The position numbers were made by a program, and so were the translations under genes. A stretch of 64,000 nt of DNA, taken from Leishmania martiniquensis. Taxonomy: Eukaryota > Euglenozoa > Kinetoplastea > Trypanosomatida > Trypanosomatidae. The notes under the pieces were generated by a model. The model was not told where the DNA came from and made no database searches. It saw only the letters and a list, made by a program, of their open reading frames with translations. This document shows positions 33,538 to 42,655 of the stretch, piece after piece. The stretch's first letter is position 1; each line of letters opens with the position of its first letter. The stretch spans positions 198,501 through 262,500 of the forward strand of contig NC_090162.1 in the NCBI RefSeq assembly GCF_017916325.1, in the 5' to 3' direction.

Positions 33538-34631
33538 AGGCCTTCCTTAGGAAGACAAAAACGAGTATGCGGGTGCGAGACGCATAGAGTGAGGACAAGT
33601 CCACCAAAGAGGGGGTGGCACGACGTGTGACGGTTGTGGTGCGTTGGTGCTGCACTGCGGGTACGCCCGTCTCTCGTCCAGGACCGGAGTCTTCATGTGC
33701 CTCCCAACGAAGCGCCTGTCTTTTTCGTTTGACTCGCATATCCCCTCGTCGTACACCGCCGCCCTCCGCTCCTCGGTCCTTCCCGTTTGACTTCGCTGTG
33801 GCCGCGGCGTTAGGCCGCCCCTACTGCGTTCGCGCGCGCTGCATGCCAGGCGTGCTAGGCGGATAAGTCGTATCCTGTGTGTTGAGTGGGGAAAAGGGCG
33901 ACGCCGTATGCGACGAACGCAGAGTAACAAAGAGGACGAGATCGTGCACCACCGGTCTGGAGGTGCGTGTGCGCTTTTTCTTGCAAGACAGTGGCCGCCA
34001 GAAGGAGATGCCAATGAGTGCACCGCTGCGTTGGCGCGCGCAGCTTTGAACAGTGGATCATCTTGGCTTGCGAAGCGCTGCGCTCGAACTCATCACCGCT
34101 CTACCCGCCACGTCTTCGCACACTTCCTTTCTCGCCTCCTGGCTGCTGTTGGTGTGGCAAGCACACCTGCGCCCGTGAGTGCCGCGTGACAATCGGAAAA
34201 AAAATAAACAAACAGAGAGGCCGCCGTCGCCGCCGCAGCGGAACAGACGCATTCCCCCTTTCCCTTCCGCACACGTCTTGGCATGTACGTGCGTGTGCCT
34301 CTCCTTTCATTAGCTTGTGAGCGTGACATCTCTGTCTCCCACCGCCATTCCCCTCCCCTCCCCTCCCCCCGATGTGAACTGCTGTTCACCGCATGGACAC
34401 GATCGTCCTTGGATTAGCGCTCCGCTTCTCTGTATGTGTGTCAGCTTTGCTGGACTCCGCCTTTGAGTTTCCCGAGGGCGACTTCGGTTCGGCAATATCG
34501 CCTCGCACAGCAGCCCACCACAGTCGCGCGCACACTCCGTCGTTTCACACATACATCTGTTAGCGCGTCGCAGCCGCAAGGGCCGAGCTGCTCTTTTTTC
34601 TTGCTAATTCAATTGGCGCTCGAAACGCACC
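33538..34631. other. Intergenic region between RFC and the CRK gene
   Basis: No gene is supported. The first 500 bases are mixed sequence, with an A-rich patch at 34197-34211 and then C/T-rich DNA (34340-34372). Candidate acceptor AGs for the kinase gene lie near 34443-34444 and 34510; no AG lies between the T tract at 34590-34601 and the ATG. Confidence 0.55.
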
Positions 34632-35618
34632 ATGTCCACTTCGGTGAATAACTTGAATGGTAAACTGGATCCGATAGACATCGCGGCGCTGAGTGCCGCC
34701 TATGAGCCGGAAGAGGTGCTCGGCGAGGGCACGTATGGCATTGTGTTCCGGGCCCGCAACAAGGCGACTGGCGCCAAGTATGCCATCAAGAAGCTCCGAC
34801 TAGACGGCTTCGCGGAAGGCGTGCCCGCCACCACAATCCGCGAGGCGACCCTCCTGCACGATCTCAGCGACAACCCGAATGTCGTGAAGCTGCTGGACGT
34901 CGTGTGTAGCGAACATCGCGTCTACCTTGTTTTCGAGCTTCTCGACGAGGACCTCCGCACTTTTATCAAGCGTTACCGTCCCGCCAGCGGGCAGAAACCG
35001 ACCAATGGCACAGCAGTGCCGCTAAACATTGTGCGTGAGTTCACCCGTCAGATGCTCTACGCGTTGTGGACCTGCCACAACAACCGTATCCTGCATCGAG
35101 ACCTAAAGCCGGGGAATATTCTCGTTGCCAACTACCGTGACAAGAAGAGTGGGGAGACCAAGTTTTACGTAAAGCTGGCGGACTTCGGGCTGGCGCGCAT
35201 GTTTGAGATGTCGGTGCAGACCTACACACACGAGGTCATGACACTGTGGTACCGCTCCCCCGAAATCATTCTCGGCGATCGCCATTACACCCCGGCGGCC
35301 GATATCTGGTCAGTCGGCTGCATCGTGGCGGAGATGATTCTCGGCTATTCCCTTTTTCGCGGCGAGAACTGGCGCGACCAGCTGGACAAGGTGTTCTACG
35401 TGGTGGGCACCCCCACGGAGAAGACGTGGCCCGGTGTGACGAAGCTGCCTGGCTACGATCGCAATTTCAAGGTTTACCACGTAGCGCCCCTACCGACGCG
35501 GCTTCGGGACTACGATGAGAAGGCGGTCGAGTTCATCGCCTACTTGCTCGTCACGAACCCAAAGCTGCGGCCAACCATTCCAGAGATCCTCGAACACCCC
35601 TTCATGAAAGATCCTTAG
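34632..35618 (+). CDS. CRK6: CDC2-related protein kinase (CRK6-like cyclin-dependent kinase)
   Basis: This 328-aa Ser/Thr kinase of the CDK family would act with a cyclin in cell-cycle control. The ATP-binding loop is GEGTYG (31-36), the invariant lysine is K53, and the cyclin-binding helix reads PATTIRE (65-71) where CDK1/2 have PSTAIRE. The catalytic loop is HRDLKPGN (from 155), DFG is at 184-186, the activating threonine is T199 in YTHEVMTLWYRSPE, and the GDRHYTPAADIWSVGC segment follows. All catalytic residues are intact. An insertion of about eight residues (DKKSGETKF) lies between the catalytic loop and DFG. The symbol rests on overall similarity and on my recollection that CRK6 lies on Leishmania chromosome 27; another CRK is possible, but a CDK-family kinase is certain. 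Confidence 0.94.
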   Translation: MSTSVNNLNGKLDPIDIAALSAAYEPEEVLGEGTYGIVFRARNKATGAKYAIKKLRLDGFAEGVPATTIREATLLHDLSDNPNVVKLLDVVCSEHRVYLVFELLDEDLRTFIKRYRPASGQKPTNGTAVPLNIVREFTRQMLYALWTCHNNRILHRDLKPGNILVANYRDKKSGETKFYVKLADFGLARMFEMSVQTYTHEVMTLWYRSPEIILGDRHYTPAADIWSVGCIVAEMILGYSLFRGENWRDQLDKVFYVVGTPTEKTWPGVTKLPGYDRNFKVYHVAPLPTRLRDYDEKAVEFIAYLLVTNPKLRPTIPEILEHPFMKDP

Positions 35619-37068
35619 TGCATCGCTTTGGGCGCTCTTTTTTCTTTCCACTGGGCGCTTCACACGACAGGAGCAAGGTGTTGCACGTGTATTGGCCCCC
35701 TGGATGTCTTGCTCTTCGTTTGGCAGTGCACGGGCCTGTACGCCTCGTTTCGCTTTCACAAAGGACTGGCCACTCGCTCCCTCCGTATGTATGTGTGTTC
35801 TCTGTCGTTCGTGTGCGCACTAGCCAAAGCAGCTCTTCTGACTGTTAGGAAATCGTGCGGAGACGTGCGTGCGCTTTGGTACTATCCGAGAAGAAGGAGA
35901 AGAAAGAGAAAACGGCGCGCCAGCATGCTTCCTCCGATACGGGGCCCTCTCGCTCTCTTTGTTTACCACTCGCTGCTTCGATTCGTCACGGACAAAGGGC
36001 ATTGTACTGAACGGGGTGACACTTTCTGATCGCAGTGCGAGTCCTTTCGCTTTTGTATCCTCCACCCTCGTCGACTTCCTCCCCTGCCCCCTCCCGCGTT
36101 TCTTTAACTTGTGTTGCATTTCTAATGACGTCTGCTTGCTTAGCGTCACCACACGCGTGCTATGTCGCCGTTCTCGTGGAGCGAACCCGAGACACAGGCT
36201 GGCGCCTTGGGTGATGGGAGTGAGTGCGCCGCGACGCTTCTCCTCGTCGCCTCCTCTCCCCCTTTTTGTGCTCGTCACGCACCCGGCGCGCACACGAACG
36301 GAACGAGAAGACCCGCAGTGCCTTCCATGTGTGCACTGCGCTACTCTCACCCATAGCTGAGAGAGGAGGGGGTGGTGGTGAAGGTGCGTGCGTGCGTGTG
36401 TGCGTGTGTACGTGAGGGGAATGCATCTCTTCGCTGCCTCGCTGCATCCCATTTGGGCGTAAGCGCATGCCGCCTGTCGTGCGCATGTGTGCCAGACGCG
36501 TGGGAAGGGCGGTGGTGGTGAGGGGCTCCGCCTTTCGCATCGCATCAGCTTGAGCGGCACAGAATTGGGCGTGTGGAAGCTGTCGGCGTCTTTGTTGATG
36601 GCCTATCTTCGGCTTTCTCTCTCTCTTTGTCCTCCCTCGCATCTTCGGGCCACCGGTCTCTGTGCCGCGCCCTATTGACTTCTCCCGCATCTGCCTGTTC
36701 CTTGCAGGCGAGGGCGCATGTGTCCCTGTGCCATCGTACCAGTCTCTCTCCCCTTCACCCCCCTCCCTACGCCGCGGACCCCACCTCATACATACACAGA
36801 CAGCCACAGGTGATTTCGCCGTCGTGGTGCCGTTGCACCCTGTCTACACCCAGTGTGCTGCTTTCAATAGCATTGGCGGCCAAGGGTCTATACCGCCTCT
36901 CTAGCGCCCTCCGGGCAGACTTGAACACACTTTACTGGGACGGAAAGGTTCTGGGCTCACCTCTGTCGACCACCGAGACGTGAGGTGTTTCCATTCACCG
37001 TCTTCCGATACAAACACGTAGTCGACAGCGAACCGTGACCAACCCGTCCTTCCGTCGCCCTCCTACGG
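35619..37068. other. Intergenic region
   Basis: No gene is supported. A 246-codon frame on the minus strand (35820-36560) and a 215-codon one (36160-36807) are Arg/Ser/Thr-rich low-complexity products of C/T-rich DNA. GT runs occur near 36384-36412. About 36880-37060 is more complex and probably forms the 5' UTR of the next gene. Confidence 0.55.
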
Positions 37069-38772
37069 ATGTGTGCCGACCAAGACCGAGCCGCACGATT
37101 GGGCTCTGCGCCGGCGTCTCAGCTGCCTGAAGTGACGTTGGAGGCGGCGGAGCGGCGTTCACTCGCTCCCAGTGCGGGTGCGGCAATCTCTGGGGCGACG
37201 GCAGCGGACTCGACGGCGTTGTACGAGAATATATGCGGTATTTGCTTCACCGACGTTCACCCGGTCGACAACCCGCGTGGCCGTCTGAACTCGTGCGGTC
37301 ATCTCTTCTGCTCCTACTGCATCAAGGCCTGGGCAAGGAACACAAATGTGTGCCCATGCTGCAAGGCGCGGTTCACCCGCATCTACACCGTTCACGCCGA
37401 TTCCGGAAAGGAGGAGGAGACCAAGGTGCGCAAACGCAACTACATTGCGTGGGAAACGTCCTACTACGACGACGACGCGGCGAGCGAGGAGGCCTTGCGT
37501 AATAGCGTCGTGTGTGATGTGTGCCAGCAGCCCCACAACGCCGCCCGCATTATATTTTGCGATCGCCGCCAGTGCACCTTTGCTGCACATCTTGAGTGCC
37601 TGAGCTTGGAAGAACGCCCGGTAACGTTCCTCTGTGTTACCTGCACGAAGCTGCGGGATAAGGAGGAGGACGAGCATGCACCGCTGGCAGACAGCTTCAG
37701 CGTCGCCGCGCTCGCTGCCGCCGCGCCGCAACCGCCATCGCTGCCGACGCCGGCGACCGTGGGACCAGAGTCGGCAGTGGCACCGGCGCCGGCCCTACGC
37801 CGAGCGACTGCATGCACAGCTACTAAATCTGCCAAAGTCGTACAGACGCGAGATGCTGTCGTCCCAGTGTCAACACGTGGCGGCGCGCGTGGCCTGGAGA
37901 TGTCTGAGAGAGTGTCTTCTGTCCCTGCACCGCCTCCGATGGCGGCGTCTGTAGATCGGTCTCGTGCGCCTCAAGTGACGAGCCACATGACCGTCGACCG
38001 GCACGGCAACAGCCAACGATTCTCCTCCTCCTCCTCTTCCGCGATGGATCCGGCGTCCGTGCTCAGGGCGTCGTCAGCGACACCGCGTGTCCCTGTCGAC
38101 TTCTCGAAGCCGCATGTGGACCTGATGACCCAGGCCATGACGGCATCGCGGCGGTGTTCGAGGTACCCCCCTTCGGCCCCGCACACGATGGCTGCCACTG
38201 AGGTGGACGACGACTACTATTTTCTAGCCCCCACCTCGCATACTGTGGCAGCTAGGATCGAGTTCAGCAGGGTAGAGCAGGCTCGTGCGGCGGCGGCGGC
38301 GCAGGCCCGACTGCAGCGCAAGGGGATGAAGGCTGACCGCCTGCAAGCGGTGCGCAGTGTTCAACGCAGCGATGCACTCCTCGGCGGCACCCGCAAGCGA
38401 GCTTATCGAGACATGGCGGATGAAGTCACTGCTGAGCTCGAGTTGGCAGAGGAGGAGCTCCGTAACCCTCAGAAGAGGCGCTTGATGGAGGAGCGCATGG
38501 TGCGCGAATGGGCCGCTGGCATGCTTCCTGTGCTGCGGCGCCGTCGCTACGTCGAGGGTGACACGGCCACAACGGAGAATGACTTGTGGGCACAGGCAAC
38601 GACCCAGGCGCGCGCCATGGTGCGCGAGAAGCTGGAGACGAAGAGCGAGTCACTGCGGCGCAGACGCGAGCAGCTGGTACGTGCGCAGGCGCAGCGAGAG
38701 GCCGCAGCGCTAGGGAAGCTTGCACGCATCATTGCACAGCACCGCGAGCGCCCTCAAAGGGTGACCCAATGA
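37069..38772 (+). CDS. RING finger plus PHD finger protein (PHRF1-like architecture)
   Basis: This 567-aa protein has a complete C3HC4 RING finger at residues 56-98, beginning CGIC, with SCGHLFCSYC in the middle and CPCC at the end. A C4HC3 PHD finger at residues 149-192 begins CDVC, has AHLEC in the middle and ends CVTC. All zinc ligands are present in both. The RING suggests E3 ubiquitin ligase activity and the PHD suggests binding to a histone tail or another protein. The order RING-PHD near the N terminus is that of human PHRF1 (PHD and RING finger protein 1), which is much larger, and of several trypanosomatid and fungal proteins. Residues 200-400 are Ala/Pro/Ser-rich and disordered. The C terminus (about 400-567) is charged and helical. 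Nuclear location is inferred. Confidence 0.9.
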   Translation: MCADQDRAARLGSAPASQLPEVTLEAAERRSLAPSAGAAISGATAADSTALYENICGICFTDVHPVDNPRGRLNSCGHLFCSYCIKAWARNTNVCPCCKARFTRIYTVHADSGKEEETKVRKRNYIAWETSYYDDDAASEEALRNSVVCDVCQQPHNAARIIFCDRRQCTFAAHLECLSLEERPVTFLCVTCTKLRDKEEDEHAPLADSFSVAALAAAAPQPPSLPTPATVGPESAVAPAPALRRATACTATKSAKVVQTRDAVVPVSTRGGARGLEMSERVSSVPAPPPMAASVDRSRAPQVTSHMTVDRHGNSQRFSSSSSSAMDPASVLRASSATPRVPVDFSKPHVDLMTQAMTASRRCSRYPPSAPHTMAATEVDDDYYFLAPTSHTVAARIEFSRVEQARAAAAAQARLQRKGMKADRLQAVRSVQRSDALLGGTRKRAYRDMADEVTAELELAEEELRNPQKRRLMEERMVREWAAGMLPVLRRRRYVEGDTATTENDLWAQATTQARAMVREKLETKSESLRRRREQLVRAQAQREAAALGKLARIIAQHRERPQRVTQ

Positions 38773-38773
38773 G

Positions 38774-39165
38774 CGGCGCAGCGTGGAGTCTCCCCGGGCG
38801 GTTTTCTGCGCCGATTGCAGCTCCTCCGCGGGGAGGGGGACGCATGCGGTGCGCCCGGCGAGGCGTTGATGGTGCTGTGCGCAGTGGCAGTAGACGCACC
38901 GCTGGCACGCTCGTGCATTTCCTATGCTCGGCAATCACTCCCGGCACCTCGATTGTTGCCGCGGCGGCCGACACGACACGCTTTCCCTTCTCTTCAGGGA
39001 GTCGCCCGCGCCACATGGAGCTGGAGTGGGCATGGCTTGCATGCGCATGTGTGCGCGTTGGGGAAAGACGGAAAGCGGCCGAGACGGAGGGCATTGCGGA
39101 TGACTCTGGGACGACCACCTCAACACCGCTCCCCTGACGCGGGCAGGGGCGCGTTTAACCAGCTT
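38774..39165. mobile_element. Possible degenerate SIDER-type element in a 3' UTR
   Basis: Directly after the stop of the RING-PHD gene comes about 390 bases of complex, GC-rich, non-coding sequence without simple repeats, ending just before a return to C/T-rich spacer. Its size and 3' UTR location would suit a SIDER2 remnant. No termini are defined by eye, and a specific sequence match was not possible. Confidence 0.25.
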
Positions 39166-39340
39166 CTATGACTAGTGCTCACGTGCTTGCGAAATCGCGT
39201 ACTCACAGCACGCATCTCGGGTTTGTCCTTCGTTTCCTCGACGTGTGCGCTACGCCCATCTGCCTGTACGCGGTGTTCTCCAGGAGAGGCTATCCCTACC
39301 GACACGCACCTACGCTGGTGGCCTCAATGCTCGCATCACT

Positions 39341-39420
39341 CCTTTCCCTTTCCCTCGTCCATCTCTTGCGCCGCCTTTCACATGTGTGCGGCTGTGTTCG
39401 ACACTCTTCTCGCCTCGCAG
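39341..39420 (+). promoter_or_regulatory. Candidate spliced-leader acceptor for the SMU1-like gene
   Basis: Extended T/C-rich sequence ends in GCAG with AG at 39419-39420. The predicted 5' UTR is about 142 bases, to the ATG at 39563. This supports trimming the frame to that ATG. Confidence 0.55.
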
Positions 39421-39562
39421 GTACGCAAGACGACGCCCTTCACACGTGGGTAGAGACACAGATCCTCGCCACGCTGGCACCTGGCAGACGTGGTTGGAGG
39501 TTCACCTCCCCTCCCCTCCCCCTTCCTCAGAGGCGCAGACAGAGAGAGGGTTGGCGGGGCCC

Positions 39563-41653
39563 ATGGCGTCTCAGCCATCCTTGCCTGCATCGTCACGCGT
39601 GATTTCGCATGAGCGGGTGCTGCGGTGTGTGTACGAGTTCCTCGATGAGAACGGGTACCAGCAAGCGCTTCGCGCGCTGCAAGCGGAGTCAAAGGTACCG
39701 TACAACACCATTCACGTGAAGCCCGATGGCACCGGCAACGCACACGGTGGCGCTCAGTCGTCTCGGTTCGGAAAGCCACGCGGAACAAAGGAGTTTCCTG
39801 CGGCCACGGAGCGCAACTTGGAAAGGGCCGTGATGGAGGGCAGCTGGGCGGAGGTGCTCCACGTGTACGTCGACGGGCTTCTTCTCCCGGAGGAGATAAA
39901 GGCGACCTTGTACGAGGCTATCCTCGAAGAGATGGTCGACCTCCACAGCCTCATACCGGCAGCCCGCTCGCTCCTCCTGAACGCGCCGATCTTTCAGCTC
40001 ATGAAGTCGGACACGCCGGCGCGCTACATTCGCCTCGAAAAGAAGATCGAGCACGGGCAGCGCACCATAAGCGAGGAAACTGTGCGCAACGCAGCCGCTC
40101 GCCACGTCACGCCGGAAATGCTTCAGAAACGTACGGCACTCCTCGCACACCTGAAGACGGCCATCCGCTTTGTTTCGGAGGCCCCGGTAGGCCGCTTGGC
40201 GGCCGCCCTGGCTCGCGCCGCCGTTGGCGACTTTGGTGGGGGCAACTGCAGCGCACATACGGCGCAGTCTGGGCCCTCAGGGTCTCCTCAAGGTGGCGAA
40301 CCAGCGTCGCATGCCGAGGCGACGAGCGCGGGGGTGAGCTTGCGCAAACGCAGTCGGGAGCCGGCACTGCCTGACGATGGTGCGTGGGCCGATACCTTCC
40401 TGCAATACCCACTTGCAGCGCCACGGGAGATAGGATGCCGGTTACCGTACGCTGGCGAGCGCGCCGCGTGCTGCTGCGCCCCGCTGTCGAGTGAGGCGGA
40501 GGAGCTGCTCATGGTTGGCTGTGCCGACGGTGCCGTCGATTTTGTGAGTGTGGCGATGGGCAAGAGCATCGGCAGCCCACTTCGACACTCGGATGGGGTG
40601 CTGTGCATGACCCTAGAGAACGCGGACGGGGCGGGGCCGGCGCCGGCTTGGCTCGCCGTCGGCTACCGCGATGGGTGGGTGAAGGTGTACAACGTTTGCA
40701 GCCACAAATTGGTCCGCCGCTTCGAGAAGGTGCACACGATGGGCATCACAACTGTCGCCTTCTCTGGGCCACGAGATGCGGCATCTCTCTCGTGTCACCA
40801 CTCCTTCATCGTCACAGGCTCTTTCGACGGCGCTGTGAAGGTGCTAGACATCGCGGTCGGCAGTGTGGTGTGGACGGTGGCTAACTGCCACTCCAGCGCG
40901 TTTGTGCATGCCCTGCTTCCACTGGAGACCCGAGGTACCGTCGTTGACGCACTGCGGTACTGCCTCCTTACCAGCGGCAATGACGGAACCCTCTCATTGT
41001 GGCGGCTGGAAAGCAAGCAGGGAGACGGGGTGGAGGGTCCAGGCGCTGTGGAGCTGCTGCGCGTGCAGGACGCCATCCCTCTGGGCCAGGTCCACTACGA
41101 GATGCGAGACGCTGTCCCTACCCAGCTCTATGCGCTCCCTCATGTGGAGGATGCGGCGCATGGGGCAACTGCGTCGGGCGCCTCCACTGGTGTTCTCACC
41201 GCAACGACGCAAGATGCGCTGGTGCTCACGCGCTCTAGGAGCGCGTGTGTCCTTCGTATCACCGTCAAAGATGAGGGCAACCGCTATTTCTGCGCCTCGC
41301 TCCAGGCTTTGTGCATCATCGTCACGGCGCATCCGCTGCGCTCTGCGTTTCCGCGTGTGCACACTGTCGTGTCCATGTCGTTCCCGCTTCTCACCCTCTA
41401 CGCAGCCGACTGCGAGGGCACTGTCAGTCTGTACAACATTGAAATGAAGTGGTACAAGAAGGAGGAGCGGGTTGGGCTTGGCGGCTGCATGCGCGTAACC
41501 AGCGCTGCCGAACAAAGCTCCGCGGTCATTGTCGAGGCCGGGAAGCCCGTAAAGGACTTGCACCTGACGTGCATTTGGCCGTCGACGGAGCATCAGCCAT
41601 TGAGTGTGGTAGCCTACAGTGCGTCGCTGCCAGCCGTCTACAGTATGCACTAG
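39563..41653 (+). CDS. SMU1-like LisH/CTLH/WD40 protein (probable spliceosomal factor)
   Basis: The ATG at 39563 gives a 696-aa protein. A LisH motif lies at about residues 14-43 (VLRCVYEFLDENGYQQALRA). It is followed by a CTLH-type helical segment (about 88-150) containing GSWAEVL, DLHSLIPAARSLLL and ARYIRLEKKI. That block closely resembles the N-terminal half of SMU1, whose human version has the same LisH-CTLH order and the phrases AARSLL and ERYIHLE. The C-terminal half holds degenerate WD40 blades, for example AVGYRDGWVKVYNV, VTGSFDGAVKVLDI and LTSGNDGTLSLWRL. SMU1 works with RED/IK in the spliceosomal B complex. In trypanosomatids it would serve mainly trans-splicing. The WD40 part is diverged and has low-complexity inserts near residues 225-265, so orthology is likely but not certain. 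Confidence 0.82.
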   Translation: MASQPSLPASSRVISHERVLRCVYEFLDENGYQQALRALQAESKVPYNTIHVKPDGTGNAHGGAQSSRFGKPRGTKEFPAATERNLERAVMEGSWAEVLHVYVDGLLLPEEIKATLYEAILEEMVDLHSLIPAARSLLLNAPIFQLMKSDTPARYIRLEKKIEHGQRTISEETVRNAAARHVTPEMLQKRTALLAHLKTAIRFVSEAPVGRLAAALARAAVGDFGGGNCSAHTAQSGPSGSPQGGEPASHAEATSAGVSLRKRSREPALPDDGAWADTFLQYPLAAPREIGCRLPYAGERAACCCAPLSSEAEELLMVGCADGAVDFVSVAMGKSIGSPLRHSDGVLCMTLENADGAGPAPAWLAVGYRDGWVKVYNVCSHKLVRRFEKVHTMGITTVAFSGPRDAASLSCHHSFIVTGSFDGAVKVLDIAVGSVVWTVANCHSSAFVHALLPLETRGTVVDALRYCLLTSGNDGTLSLWRLESKQGDGVEGPGAVELLRVQDAIPLGQVHYEMRDAVPTQLYALPHVEDAAHGATASGASTGVLTATTQDALVLTRSRSACVLRITVKDEGNRYFCASLQALCIIVTAHPLRSAFPRVHTVVSMSFPLLTLYAADCEGTVSLYNIEMKWYKKEERVGLGGCMRVTSAAEQSSAVIVEAGKPVKDLHLTCIWPSTEHQPLSVVAYSASLPAVYSMH

Positions 41654-42655
41654 GGCGCGAGGCTACTTGTGTAGGTAAGGAGAAAAAGGATGGCCGGAGG
41701 GCGTAAGGCTTTTCCGTGAAGGAGAGAGTCCGGCACGGCAGGTGGGACGACGGGGAGAGTGACCTGCGTTCTCGTGAGTCGTCCGCAGTGGGCATGAAGA
41801 GAGCTGATGACCGGTGCGCGCCTACGGCCATCACTGCGCACGTCGTGGTCTCCGCCCCCTCCCCCCCGACACACACACACAGGCAGCGTGGACTGTCAAA
41901 AGAACCAAGAAGAAATGAACGTAAGGCATACGCGCCGGCGTGTCCATCGACGAGAGGACGAAACGCGCGCGCTTCTGTGCACATGAACGCACGGTTGCAG
42001 GACCACGAATTCACATTCTTTGCTGAACGTGTGATAACGCGCATGGACACAGTCGAAACCGCTGCCGCCCGTCCGTCTCTCCTACTTGCACCGACGATCC
42101 GCTCAACGTATGTACTCATTAGGAGAGGAGGAGTGCTGCCCTCTCGCTGTCTTGGAGCGTGTCACCAGAGCCTCATGGGGCGCCTCCCGACTCGCCTGCT
42201 TGTTGTCCTGAAGAGAGAGTGGCGGGAGGAACCGGCTATTGTGCCCCGTGCAGGGAGATTCGGTGGTTTTGTTCCCTATTTCCTCCCCCTCCCTCTGAAA
42301 CGCATGCGCGGATGAGTCAAATGCGCTCCATGCCTTTCGGACCCCACCAACCCGTTTGCATCCACCCCCCACGTCACCATTCATCTTGTCGGCAGCTTAG
42401 GATCGCTGCTTCCTGACGGGTGCGTGCCTCTGTGTGAGCGCACTAATTGCGCCCCCCTCTCTCGCACACACGGTCTGCGTCTAGAGCTCACGCGCTCTGC
42501 CATTCGGAAGAAACGCCGTTTTCTATCGCTCTCTGTCTATCACTCACCGCCCATTTCTCTTTGTCGCGTCGTTGCAGGCAGCGCCTGTGCTGATGTGTTT
42601 TTCCGCTTCCTTTTTTCTTGGTTGCCGTTCCGCGCCTGTGCCCTGAGATGACAGG
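41654..42655. other. Intergenic region
   Basis: No gene is supported. Mixed sequence with a CA run near 41869-41881, then C/T-rich DNA and a strong acceptor candidate at the 3' end. Confidence 0.6.
42521..42577 (+). promoter_or_regulatory. Candidate spliced-leader acceptor for the DNAAF3-like gene
   Basis: A long T/C-rich tract ends in GCAG with AG at 42576-42577. The predicted 5' UTR is about 78 bases, to the ATG at 42656. Confidence 0.65.

Larger units (their letters stand above)
38773..39562. other. Intergenic region before the SMU1-like gene
   Basis: The first 400 bases are of balanced complexity and not C/T-biased; the last 220 are C/T-rich with the splice acceptor candidate. No gene is seen. 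The frame of the SMU1-like gene is open upstream to 39245, but only from a GTG and through acceptor-like sequence. Confidence 0.55.

Noticed and set aside
35820..36807. Minus-strand frames of 246 and 215 codons between the CRK and RING-PHD genes
   Set aside because: They are low-complexity Arg/Thr/Ser/His-rich translations of C/T-rich spacer, and opposite to the direction of the whole cluster.
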